Assembly: GCA_937870795.1 (NCBI GenBank)
Contig: CALMWS010000408.1
Coordinates: 1 to 45,329, forward strand
Length of the DNA: 45,329 nucleotides
DNA from: an uncultured Bacteroidota bacterium
Lineage (GTDB): Bacteria; Bacteroidota; Bacteroidia; Chitinophagales; Saprospiraceae
Reading direction: 5' to 3'
Position 1 is the first letter of the stretch. The number at the start of each line of letters is the position of its first letter. A program made the translations under genes and the position numbers. Of the stretch, positions 1 to 9,200 are shown piece after piece. The notes under the pieces were generated by a model. The model was not told the DNA's origin. It saw only the letters and a program-made list of their open reading frames with translations, and made no database searches.

Positions 1-1612
1 TATGGCAACTTGCACAATCCGTTGACAAGCCTAATGCTACGTGATTTGGATTGGTTGTCGCTGCATAGTTCGCATTGTGGCAGCCATTGCACGTATTCGG
101 TGTATTGCTGTAATTTCCATTTGAGTGGCAAGCTGCACAGTTACCCTGAATCAAAGCGTGTGCTCCCGTAAGTGGATAATAATTATTGTGGACAGCAAAT
201 GTAGCAGGTGACCAGCCTGGTGCAGTAGTATGACAGCTTGCACAATCAGTAGATAAACCTAACGCTACGTGGTTCGGATTGGTCGCTGATGTGTAGTTTG
301 CATTGTGGCAGCCATTGCATGTGTTCGGTGTGTTGCTGTAATTTCCATTGGCGTGACATGCAGCACAATCCCCTGCAATACTAGCGTGTGCCCCCGTCAA
401 TGGATAATAATTATTGTGAACAGCAAACGTCGCTGGCGACCAGCCTGGGGCTGTCGTATGGCAACTCGCACAATCTGTTGACAAGCCTAATGCTACGTGG
501 TTCGGATTGGTTGTCGCTACATAATTCGCATTGTGACAGCCATTACATGTATTGGGTGTATTGCTATAATTTCCATTGGCATGACAAGCAGCACAATCCC
601 CTGCAATACTAGCGTGTGCCCCCGTCAGTGGGTAATAATTATTGTGGACAGCAAACGTCGCTGGCGACCAACCCGGTGCAGTTGTATGACAGCTTGCACA
701 ATCAGTAGATAAACCTAACGCTACGTGATTCGGATTGGTTGTGGCTAGATAGTTCGCATTATGGCAGCCATTACATGTATTGGGTGTGTTGCTGTAATTT
801 CCATTCGCATGGCATGACACACAACCTCCTGCTACGTTGGCATGCGCCCCAGTTAATGGATAGTAGTTGTCATGTATTGTAAAAGTCGTAGGCGACCAAC
901 CTGGTGCTGTTGTATGGCAACTCGCACAATCCGTTGACAAGCCTAATGCTACGTGGTTCGGATTGGTCGCTGATGTATAGTTCGCATTGTGACAACCATT
1001 ACATGTATTCGGTGTGTTGCTGTAATTTCCATTCGCATGGCATGACACACAACCTCCTGCTACGTTGGCGTGAGCACCAGTCAATGGATAGAAGTTATCA
1101 TGTATTGTAAAGGTGGCAGGTGACCAACCCGGGGCAGTTGTATGGCAACTCGCACAATCCGTTGACAAACCTAATGTAACGTGGTTGGGATTCGTTGTTG
1201 CAATGTAGTTGGCATTGTGGCAAGCATTGCAGGTATTGGGAGTGTTGTTATAATTTCCGTTGGCATGACACGCAGCACAGTCGCTTGCGATGTTGGCGTG
1301 TGCGCCAGTCAATGGATAGAAGTTATCATGTATTGTAAAGGTGGCAGGTGACCAACCCGGGGCAGTTGTATGGCAACTCGCACAATCCGTTGACAAACCT
1401 AATGTAACGTGGTTGGGATTCGTTGTTGCAATGTAGTTGGCATTGTGGCAAGCATTGCAGGTATTGGGAGTGTTGTTATAATTTCCGTTGGCATGACACG
1501 CAGCACAGTCGCTTGCGATGTTGGCGTGTGCGCCGGTTAATTCAAAATAATTGTTGTGATCAGGAAAAGTAGCAGGGGCCCAACCTTGAGCTGTGGTATG
1601 ACAGAGTATACA
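1..1612 (-). repeat. Coding tandem array of exact 228-bp units (76 aa, 3 CxxCH each)
   Basis: The equivalent CxxCH His codons start at 2, 230, 458, 686, 914, 1142, 1370 and 1598, so every unit is exactly 228 bp with no indels. Seven whole units are visible and the array continues past the left edge. Each unit encodes the order CASCH-TTAPGW, a segment ending in YPLTGAH, CAACH/CVSCH, NTPNTC-x2-CH and NPNH. The constant length preserves reading frame and haem spacing. Similarity is highest between adjacent units, as expected for duplication by unequal crossing-over. Confidence 0.95.
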
Positions 1613-3478
1613 ATCATCTGAAAACCCTAGATCTTTGTGATTTGGGTTTATAGTAGAATTAAAATTATTGGCATGACAATCCTTACAAATCATTGAGGTG
1701 CCCTGAAATCCATTGGCATGACATTGGATGCAGCTTACACCGTCATGCCCTCCAGTTAGTGGGAAATTGGTTTGATTATGGTCAAATGCATTGCTGGCAT
1801 CACCTGAAGGGTGGCAGGCCAAACAGGCATTGTCCTGATACTGATATCCACTAACAGTTGTGTGAGCGTCATCGGTCTCGGGATTGGTATGACAAGAAAC
1901 ACAAGTAAAGTTAGCTAAATTAGAAGGGTTAGCGTGGCATTGTTTACAGTCGTCCCACACCCCATTGTGTTTCCCACTGTAAATTGGGAAATACAATGCA
2001 TCATGATTAAATGTTGAAGGTTGCCAGGCATCTTCTGTGTGGCAGGAGGTACAGTCATGGTTGAAATGATTGGCCTTGTGGTTGGGATTAGTAGTTCCGT
2101 TAAATTCCCCAATATGGCAGGCCACACAGGTTTTGGGTGTATCGTTGTAACTTCCATTATGACACAATGCACAATTGTCAGCTATGTTTTTATGCGCTCC
2201 ATTGAGAGGGTAGTATTGATCATGCACCTCAAATTTTGCGGGTTGCCATCCTGCTTCTGTGGTATGACAATCAATACAATTTTCAGAAATTCCTACCCCC
2301 TGGTGATCAGGATTGCTAGTAGCTGCATACTCTGCCTGATGACAGGAAACACAGGTGGTAGGTGTATTTTGAAATCCATTGGTATGACAATCAACACAGT
2401 TAACAATTTTATGGACTCCTGTTAAAGGAAAGCCTGTTGTACTGTGATCAAATACTACATCTGCGTCTCCCGTTGGGTGGCAAGCCAGACAAGCATTGTC
2501 TTCATAGACAAAACCAGCTACTAATAAATGACTGGTTGTTGTTTCAGGATTGACATGGCACACAATACAAGAAAAAGAACTATAATTTGAATTGTCTGTA
2601 TGACAAGATGTACATGCATCCCAAACTCCTTTGTGTTTGCCACTGTAGATGGGGAAAAAAGTGCCATCGTGTTCCTTAAACTCAACCGGTGTCCAGCCAG
2701 GTGACAAGGAATGGCATTGTTTACAATCTGTTGAAAAACCCAGACCTATGTGGTTGGGATTTATAGTAGAGGCAAAATCGATTTGATGACACGAAATGCA
2801 ATCGGGTGCAGCAAGAGAATAATCACCGTTGGCATGGCAACTTGCACAATCATTCAAACTGTGCCCTTCCACCAATGGAAAGAAATCATGGTCAACTTTA
2901 TCTGTAACCCAATCAGGAACAGTTAAGCTATGACAGGAATTACAAGCTGTAGAAAAACCAAACTTTTGGTGATCCGGATGTTCAGATGTTTCATAGTCTG
3001 CCCTGTGACACGAAATGCAATCCATCCCTGTAGGGCTAAACCTTACATTACTCTCTGATTGGTGACAAGCAGTACAATTTACCGTTGCATGCACACCCAT
3101 CAAAGGAAATGAAGTTTGTTCATGAAGAGCCGTTACATTGGCTATTTCCCATGAGTTGGGCGTGTGGCATCTGGCACAATCTGTTCCCACGGTTGACTGG
3201 TGAAAATCGCTGTGGCAGGAAACACAAGCCGAAGAAACTTGTTTGAAATCCAATGAACTGTGACAAGATTTGCATTCAAGTGCTTTATGTTGTCCGGTCA
3301 ATTTAAACAATGTGCTATCGTGATCAAACGATGCTAGCTTATCATCAAATTTCCAACTTTGCGGGCTATGACACTTGGCGCAATCTATGGCAAAGTCAGC
3401 TCCATGTGGAGAAGACTGAGCTTGTACTTCCATTGACATTGAAAGAAACAACACACCAAATATCAAAAACCTAAACAT
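1..3478 (-). CDS. Giant multihaem c-type cytochrome A, 3' end beyond window
   Basis: Periplasmic or outer-membrane electron-transfer protein. The reading frame is open from ATG at 3478 to the left edge (1159 codons, no stop), so the C-terminus is missing. A signal peptide ends near VQAQ (residues 1-21). I count 46 CxxCH haem-attachment motifs in the visible part. Motifs 1-9 form a leader, 10-15 a six-haem module, 16-18 a three-haem module, 19-24 a second six-haem module, and from residue 623 onward the protein is a tandem array of 76-residue three-haem units. Each three-CxxCH unit carries three other histidines (in AVH/TIH, GAH and PNH), matching bis-His haem ligation. The N-terminus after the signal peptide (QSSPHGA) is almost the same as in cytochrome B (6220-11919), so the two are paralogues. 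A 342-bp gap upstream suggests its own promoter. Haem content, location and partner are inferred; no CxxCH is visibly broken. Confidence 0.93.
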   Translation of the reverse strand, partial: MFRFLIFGVLFLSMSMEVQAQSSPHGADFAIDCAKCHSPQSWKFDDKLASFDHDSTLFKLTGQHKALECKSCHSSLDFKQVSSACVSCHSDFHQSTVGTDCARCHTPNSWEIANVTALHEQTSFPLMGVHATVNCTACHQSESNVRFSPTGMDCISCHRADYETSEHPDHQKFGFSTACNSCHSLTVPDWVTDKVDHDFFPLVEGHSLNDCASCHANGDYSLAAPDCISCHQIDFASTINPNHIGLGFSTDCKQCHSLSPGWTPVEFKEHDGTFFPIYSGKHKGVWDACTSCHTDNSNYSSFSCIVCHVNPETTTSHLLVAGFVYEDNACLACHPTGDADVVFDHSTTGFPLTGVHKIVNCVDCHTNGFQNTPTTCVSCHQAEYAATSNPDHQGVGISENCIDCHTTEAGWQPAKFEVHDQYYPLNGAHKNIADNCALCHNGSYNDTPKTCVACHIGEFNGTTNPNHKANHFNHDCTSCHTEDAWQPSTFNHDALYFPIYSGKHNGVWDDCKQCHANPSNLANFTCVSCHTNPETDDAHTTVSGYQYQDNACLACHPSGDASNAFDHNQTNFPLTGGHDGVSCIQCHANGFQGTSMICKDCHANNFNSTINPNHKDLGFSDDCILCHTTAQGWAPATFPDHNNYFELTGAHANIASDCAACHANGNYNNTPNTCNACHNANYIATTNPNHVTLGLSTDCASCHTTAPGWSPATFTIHDNFYPLTGAHANIASDCAACHANGNYNNTPNTCNACHNANYIATTNPNHVTLGLSTDCASCHTTAPGWSPATFTIHDNFYPLTGAHANVAGGCVSCHANGNYSNTPNTCNGCHNANYTSATNPNHVALGLSTDCASCHTTAPGWSPTTFTIHDNYYPLTGAHANVAGGCVSCHANGNYSNTPNTCNGCHNANYLATTNPNHVALGLSTDCASCHTTAPGWSPATFAVHNNYYPLTGAHASIAGDCAACHANGNYSNTPNTCNGCHNANYVATTNPNHVALGLSTDCASCHTTAPGWSPATFAVHNNYYPLTGAHASIAGDCAACHANGNYSNTPNTCNGCHNANYTSATNPNHVALGLSTDCASCHTTAPGWSPATFAVHNNYYPLTGAHALIQGNCAACHSNGNYSNTPNTCNGCHNANYAATTNPNHVALGLSTDCASCH
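1077..1534 (-). repeat. Perfect 230-bp direct duplication inside the cytochrome A array
   Basis: Bases 1077-1306 are identical to 1305-1534 as read by eye (230 bp at an offset of 228, so the copies abut). Neighbouring units differ at several synonymous and non-synonymous sites, for example CVSCH in place of CAACH and SNTP in place of NNTP. This pair is therefore the youngest duplication in the array, or has been homogenised recently. An assembly collapse or expansion at this point is possible and should be kept in mind. Confidence 0.9.
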
Positions 3479-3539
3479 TTACAATGCCTATATATCTCTT
3501 TGGCCAATAACCATTGACCTCTTTTTTATATTAAATATT

Positions 3540-3562
3540 TTTGTAATGTGTTAAATTACAAA
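3540..3562. promoter_or_regulatory. Inverted repeat TTTGTAAT-n7-ATTACAAA, candidate operator
   Basis: A perfect 8-bp inverted repeat with a 7-base centre, 62 bp upstream of the cytochrome A start codon. The arm length, AT-rich sequence and position fit a dimeric regulator site. No cognate regulator can be named. Confidence 0.35.
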
Positions 3563-3628
3563 GCAAACCTCATTTGATCCATTTCATGACCGGACTTCGG
3601 CTAAAAAATTGATCAAAATTCTACTAAA

Positions 3629-3648
3629 CCAATTCAATCATGAATTGG
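3629..3648. promoter_or_regulatory. Inverted repeat CCAATTCA-ATCA-TGAATTGG
   Basis: A perfect 8-bp stem with a 4-base loop about 150 bp upstream of cytochrome A. No run of T follows on either strand, so it is a weak candidate for an intrinsic terminator. It could be an operator or an RNA hairpin in the leader. Confidence 0.3.
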
Positions 3649-3820
3649 AAGGTTCTACTCATTCTTATGTAAGTTTCAGGGAAATACTATGTTAACAAGA
3701 CAATTTAAAAAGCAAAAAACCTACCTGAATCCATGGAAATTTGCTCCTAAACTTTTATTTAAATCAATTCTAAATTATGGTTGTGGCTTCATAATGAAAA
3801 CTGATTTTTAATACTGAAAT

Positions 3821-4582
3821 CTATTTCTTAATGGCTGCTTCTTCCATGATAATATCATACCTATAGCCGGCACCAAAATCTTTGTTGATAAAGATTTTTC
3901 CTTCGAATGCTACCGTGGCTCCCATCGGTATATTTTCTTGCGTGGTAATGGCCAAATCACATTTTTTTCCCTTTAAAGAGGTTCCATCTTGTATGTGAAT
4001 CCAGTTTTTACCCATTATGCCGTTATTGACCTTAACTACTTTACCTCCCACAACCACAGTTTTTCCGGCATGTTGATCTGGTTTTTCCAACAACTTGCTT
4101 AATGAAATTATACCGGCTACTTTTTTGATGTCTACATCTGCCACGGCACCGGTAGCACCTGCGGAAGCCTCCTGCATATTGCCTCCTGGATGAGCGGATG
4201 CATCGATAATTTGAGATACAAGATAAATTTTATCAAATGTTCTATTAAATTCTATACTCTCAAAGTTGGTCTTCATCAAGCCTCCCCTGTAAAAATATTT
4301 CCTTCCTTTCGCCGCGTCCATTTTAGAGGCAGCAATCCAAAAGGTATCCTTGTTTTCAACTACCCGCATGTAAGTATATCTCTCCGCCTGCAAAATTTCG
4401 AGGGCTTGAACCTGATGCACCGTGGCGTCATTTGCATTGTCCTGGCCAGCTACCGTCATTGCCGGGTTCCCTGATGGCATTGCTCCGGTGTTTTGCGTCG
4501 CTGCTGTATCTTCAACAACAACCTTGGGTTTTGAATCACATGCCCAAATGAAAAAAATCATAATTACAAATAGTTGCCTCAT
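3821..4582 (-). CDS. Lipoprotein with OB-fold-like domains, in cytochrome cluster
   Basis: A 253-aa exported lipoprotein: the N-terminus has a lipobox ending FIWAC at residue 15, so it is probably acylated and membrane-anchored facing the periplasm. A low-complexity linker (to about residue 55) is followed by a domain with YTYMRV, DTFWIAA and a FNRTFD segment. A second domain (about 155-250) has the GKTVVVGGKVVKVN...GKNWIHIQDG pattern. Both resemble the small OB-like periplasmic domain (NrfJ-like/tRNA_anti-like) that I associate with c-type cytochrome operons; this is recognition by eye. It lies 36 bp downstream of the barrel gene and is probably the last gene of the main operon. It may be a haem-handling or assembly factor, but the sequence does not settle this. 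Confidence 0.75.
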   Translation of the reverse strand: MRQLFVIMIFFIWACDSKPKVVVEDTAATQNTGAMPSGNPAMTVAGQDNANDATVHQVQALEILQAERYTYMRVVENKDTFWIAASKMDAAKGRKYFYRGGLMKTNFESIEFNRTFDKIYLVSQIIDASAHPGGNMQEASAGATGAVADVDIKKVAGIISLSKLLEKPDQHAGKTVVVGGKVVKVNNGIMGKNWIHIQDGTSLKGKKCDLAITTQENIPMGATVAFEGKIFINKDFGAGYRYDIIMEEAAIKK

Positions 4583-4618
4583 CTTGAATTTTATTTAACT
4601 GTGCTAATTTAGCAAATT

Positions 4619-6217
4619 TTATTTGTTTTTAAAACGTTGTATGGCCGTAATGAAATACCTGTGGTATTGTCTGCTGGTTTCAAACGTGCCTTCATAACTT
4701 AAAATCAGTGTTGTCATCCTCGCCATATTGACGCTGGCAGAAAAGCCCGCAATGTCTTGCTTCAGCCTCTGCTCTCCGCCAAAAAATGTATAATCAACTT
4801 TGCGATAATTGTACTCCAGTCCTAACTTGCCTTTCAAAATGCTTTGATTCAGTCTTGCCCCATAAATATTACCCTTAAAGTAATACGACTCCAAAGTATT
4901 GAGATTCAGATTGAGCGTCATATTGTTCAATGGGAACCTCGACAAATTAACGCTAAACACCTGATTTTTGGTAGGCTTTATCTGATTTTCCTGGTATCGG
5001 TAAAAAACGGATGCATTGAGGTTGATGTTTCTCCAAACCTGCCATCCCGCCTGCAATCGGTACCCTTGTCGGGTCTCCTGATTGAGTAACTGGTCTATGT
5101 AAGTGCGTTGACTTTCATAAAAGATTACATTCCTCCTGTTGTCGTAAGAAGCCGTGATGTTGAACGATCTGAATGGTCGATATCTCACAGAGAAATAAGC
5201 CCCCGTCAACTGCAATTTGTGCTGAATGGTATCTCTTACATTTTGAAACATATCTACTTCCAAAGAGCCAAAAACATTGATGTTTTTCCCCAATGAACTG
5301 TTGTGCTGCAAATAGGCAAAACGCCTGTCTACTTTGCCACTGTTGCGTTGCTCTACCCATGCCACTGAGGTCTGGGTAGAAGATTTTTCTCCCTGGTGCT
5401 CAAAACCCAACATCACCCCTCCCTGAAGTAAATTGGGATTATAGGTATAGTTGATGTGATCAGGGCGTGACCCGGCAAAGATACCTGCTACCCAATTGCC
5501 AATCTTTTTCTCATATTGTATGCCGTCAATGGCACCAAGGTTGGCAATTCTATTGCTGATTCTCCTTCCTACATACACACTGTGGCCATTGCGGTCATAC
5601 CCTATGGCCAATGCATATATTTTAAAATCATCATAAAAACCGGTCTGCTGATCTACACCATAACGGTGCCGGTAGGTAATATAATTTTGTGTAGAAAAAT
5701 AACCACCTCCTATATTGTTGACATTAAAGTTAAAACCCAAACGGATGCGCTGGTAGTCTGCCCCATCGGATAAACTTGCATTGGTCGAGGCAGAAAATCT
5801 GCCATTAACGAGGGGCTTACGTATTTTGGTTTTGTCTTTTGGAGATGCGGTTGTATCCGTGCCAATTGCTTCTTCGGTCACCACCACAGGGGGTGTTGCC
5901 CCTGGCAATACAGCATTAACCTCTGCTTTCTTAAAATAGGAAATGACTATGCCCTGAATCCAGTTTATCCCTGTTTCAATGGGTACGGTCACACACGACA
6001 AGGTAGATTTTTTTTTGACTACTAGCGCCGCTTTGCTCTTACCATCAATTTCCGCATACAGGGTATCTCCTTCACTTATGCCTGCTGTATTGTCAAAACG
6101 CACATATACATTGGCAGCACTGGTAAATGTTACACTACCTTTAATCCACTCCCCTTGTTGGGCAGCTGCCACTGTAGATAAGCCAAAAAGCAATAATATG
6201 TATATATACTTTTTCAT
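4619..6217 (-). CDS. Outer-membrane beta-barrel protein, candidate conduit porin
   Basis: A 532-aa protein with a signal peptide ending VAAAQ. An N-terminal domain of about 100 residues (GSVTF, NVYVRFD, ISEGDTL) looks like a small beta domain. A Pro/Thr-rich linker follows, and from about residue 145 to the end there are roughly 20 alternating amphipathic strands with turns such as DRNG and NNRRN, ending in an aromatic-containing last strand. This is typical of an outer-membrane barrel of MtrB-like size, but I see no MtrB or PioB motif such as an N-terminal CxxC. ATG 6217 was chosen because it follows the cytochrome B stop by two bases; a TTG at 6223 is also in frame. The packing between cytochrome B and the lipoprotein suggests it carries or exposes a cytochrome at the outer membrane. 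Function inferred from context. Confidence 0.85.
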   Translation of the reverse strand: MKKYIYILLLFGLSTVAAAQQGEWIKGSVTFTSAANVYVRFDNTAGISEGDTLYAEIDGKSKAALVVKKKSTLSCVTVPIETGINWIQGIVISYFKKAEVNAVLPGATPPVVVTEEAIGTDTTASPKDKTKIRKPLVNGRFSASTNASLSDGADYQRIRLGFNFNVNNIGGGYFSTQNYITYRHRYGVDQQTGFYDDFKIYALAIGYDRNGHSVYVGRRISNRIANLGAIDGIQYEKKIGNWVAGIFAGSRPDHINYTYNPNLLQGGVMLGFEHQGEKSSTQTSVAWVEQRNSGKVDRRFAYLQHNSSLGKNINVFGSLEVDMFQNVRDTIQHKLQLTGAYFSVRYRPFRSFNITASYDNRRNVIFYESQRTYIDQLLNQETRQGYRLQAGWQVWRNINLNASVFYRYQENQIKPTKNQVFSVNLSRFPLNNMTLNLNLNTLESYYFKGNIYGARLNQSILKGKLGLEYNYRKVDYTFFGGEQRLKQDIAGFSASVNMARMTTLILSYEGTFETSRQYHRYFITAIQRFKNK

Positions 6218-6219
6218 TG

Positions 6220-9200
6220 TCAATCTTCTCCATTGGGGTGACAGGCATAACAGGCATTGCTATTGTATTGATACCCTGACACACCGTTGTGTTCACTGTT
6301 GGTCGAATTCTGATGGTGGCAGGTGAGACAGGTAAAGACACTGTAGTTGTTGGCATTGGTATGGCAATCACTGCATTGATCCCATTCTCCCTCGTGCTGT
6401 CCACTGAAGATCGGGAAATACATGTCATCATGATCCCAGTTGGCAGGTGTCCATTGACTCTGTCCATGGCACGTTACACAATCGGTAGGGAAACCCGCCG
6501 AAATATGGTTGGGGCTGTTGGCCGTGTTGTATGCAGTAGCATGACAGCCATAACAGGTATTGGGCGTATTGTTGTAATTGCCGTTGTGACAAGCTGCACA
6601 ATCGTTGGCAATGGTTGCATGGGCCCCCACCAGTGCATAATAACTGTTGTGGTTGGGGAAGGTGGCAGGTGCCCATCCCGGATCAGTTGTGTGACAACTG
6701 GCACAATTGGTCGATAAATTGAGGGTTTGGTGATCCGGATTGTTGGTGCCGTTATAATCACTCGAGTGACAGCCAAAACAATCACTTGGCGTATTGTTGT
6801 AATTTCCCCCTGAGTGGCAAAGTGCACAATCATTGGCCACGGCAGCATGTGCCCCTGTCAATGGATAATAATTGTTGTGTACCGCAAAGGTGGCAGGCGA
6901 CCAACCTGGTGCCGTAGTATGACAGGACGCACAATCGGTTGACAAACCCAACGTTACGTGGTTGGGATTGGATGCCGATGTATAATTTGTATTGTGGCAA
7001 CCATTGCAATTATTGGGTGTATTGGTATAGCCATTGCTATGACATGCCACACAATCATTGGATATGGCAGCATGCGCCCCTGTCAATGGATAATAATTGT
7101 TGTGTACCGCAAAAGTAGCGGGCGACCACCCTGCTGTGGTTGTATGGCAGGAAGCACAATCGGTTGATAAGCCCAATGCAGTATGGTTGGGATCTGTTGA
7201 TGATTGGTATTCTGCATTGTGGCAAGCTACACACGCAGAAGGTGTACCCTGATAACCTGCTGAATGGCATTCAGCACAACTCAAGCCCTGGTGCGCTCCG
7301 GTTATTGGGAAGGCAGTGGCGTTGTGGTTAAAACTAGACGCCGTGGCCTCTCCCTGCGGATGGCAGGCCAAACAAGCCGGACTATTATACGAGTACCCGC
7401 CTACACCATTGTGTTCATTGTTGGTTTGTGGATTGGTATGACAGGTAATGCATGTAAATACCGCATAATTGTTGGGGTTGGTATGGCAATCTGTACATGC
7501 ATTCCATTCTCCTTCATGTTCACCACTGTAAATTGGGAAATATAAACCATCGTGATCAAAACTGGATGGCACCCATGCATTTTCATTGTGGCATGATGCA
7601 CAATCCGTTGGGAAGTTGGCTGTCACGTGGTTGGGGTTGGTTGTAGAAGTATAATCATCATTATGACAACCATTACATGTATTGGGTGTATTGTTGTAAT
7701 TGCCATTATGACAGACAGCACAGTCGTTGGCAATGGCAGCGTGGGCACCATTGAGCACATAATAGTTGTTGTGCACCGCAAAGGTGGCAGGGCTCCATCC
7801 AGGTGCTGTGGTATGACAGGAAGCACAATCGGTAGATATGCCCAAAGCCCCGTGGTTAGGATTGTTGGTAGCTACATATTGGGAATTATGACAATCGTTG
7901 CATGTATTGGGGGTATTACTATAACTACCGTTATGACACACAGCGCAATCATTGGCTACAACAGCATGTCCTCCTGTTAAAGGATAATATTGGTTGTGAA
8001 TCGGGAAGGTAGCCGGTGACCATCCCGGGGAAGTGGTGTGACACATGGCACAATCGGTTGGCATATTTAACGCTACGTGATTGGGATCTGTACTTGCACT
8101 GAAATTATCCATGTGACAATCAGCGCACACGGTAGTAGTACCCTGGTAGCCATTGGCATGACATTGAATACAATCAACACCTATATGACCTCCCGTCAAT
8201 GGGAAGGCAGTGGCATTGTGGTTGAAGGTAGTTCCTGTAGCTTCTCCCTGTGGGTGACACGCAAGACAGGCAGCATTACTGTATGCATACCCCCCAACGC
8301 CCTGGTGCTGGTTGTTGGTTTCCGGATTTTGGTGACAACCCAGACAGTTGAACTGTGCATAGTTGGATGGATTGTTGTGGCATTCGGCACATTGCATCCA
8401 TTGTCCGTTATGACTGCCACTGTAAATAGGGAAGTAAAGTCCATCGTGGTCAAAAGAAGCTGGCATCCAGGCATTTTCATTATGACAAGAGGCACAGTCT
8501 GTAGGGAACTGTGCAGTCACGTGATTGGGGTTGGTAGTAGCCACATAATTGGCGTTGTGACAGCCATTACAAGTGTTGGGTGTGTTGCTGTATCCACTGC
8601 TATGGCAGGCAGCGCAATCATTGGCTACTGCTGCGTGGGCTCCGTTTAATGCATAATATTGATTGTGGATCGGGAAGGTAGCCGGTGACCAGCCTGGTGC
8701 TGTCGTATGACACATGGCACAATCGGTTGGTATATTCAAAGCTACGTGGTTGGGATCTGCACTGGTTGTAAAATTATCCATGTGACAATCTACGCAAACA
8801 ATAGTGGTACCCTGATAGCCATTGGCATGACATTGGATGCAATCCACACCTATGTGACCTCCCGTCAGTGGGAAGGCAGTAGCATTGTGGTTGAATGTAC
8901 TGCCCGTTGCTTCTCCCTGAGGATGACAAGCGAGACAAGCAGCATTGCTGTAAACATACCCACCAACAGTCTGGTGTTGGTCATTGGTCTCAGGATTTTG
9001 GTGGCAGGTGATACATACAACCTGGGCATAGTTTGACGGGTTGCTGTGACAGTCTACACACTGGGTCCACTGGCCGTTGTGACTTCCACTATAAATTGGG
9101 AAATATTGTCCATCGTGGTTAAAATTGGATGGAACCCAACTTTGTTCACTGTGACAGGAAGCACAATCATTTGGAAACTGAGCCGCTACGTGATTGGGGT

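Larger units (their letters stand above)
3479..3820. other. 342-bp intergenic region upstream of cytochrome A
   Basis: AT-rich, with no open frame of note on either strand. It holds two perfect inverted repeats (3540-3562 and 3629-3648, listed separately) and lies between the stop of the OB-like lipoprotein gene (3821) and the ATG of cytochrome A (3478). The other junctions in this minus-strand cluster are overlaps or gaps under 50 bp, so this is the likeliest place for a terminator/promoter boundary. I found no convincing TTTG/TAnnTTTG Bacteroidota promoter. Confidence 0.6.

Noticed and set aside
1-1612. Regularly spaced repeats as a CRISPR array or satellite DNA
   Set aside because: Units are 228 bp, contiguous, in frame and coding, with no unique spacers and no cas genes nearby.
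388-2425. Short plus- and minus-strand frames inside cytochrome A
   Set aside because: The continuous minus-strand frame with intact CxxCH motifs explains the whole region; these frames only reflect repeat composition.
4619-6217. MtrB/PioB homologue
   Set aside because: Only the barrel character and context match; no family motif such as an N-terminal CxxC is seen, so no name was given.
8077-8649. Long plus-strand open frames opposite cytochrome B (also 9415-10203, 10747-11184 and 7627-7980)
   Set aside because: They are mirror frames of the CxxCH repeats: low-complexity Ile/Val/Gly/Cys-rich, repeated with the same 228/669-bp period, and without signal or domain features. The minus-strand frame is clearly the coding one.
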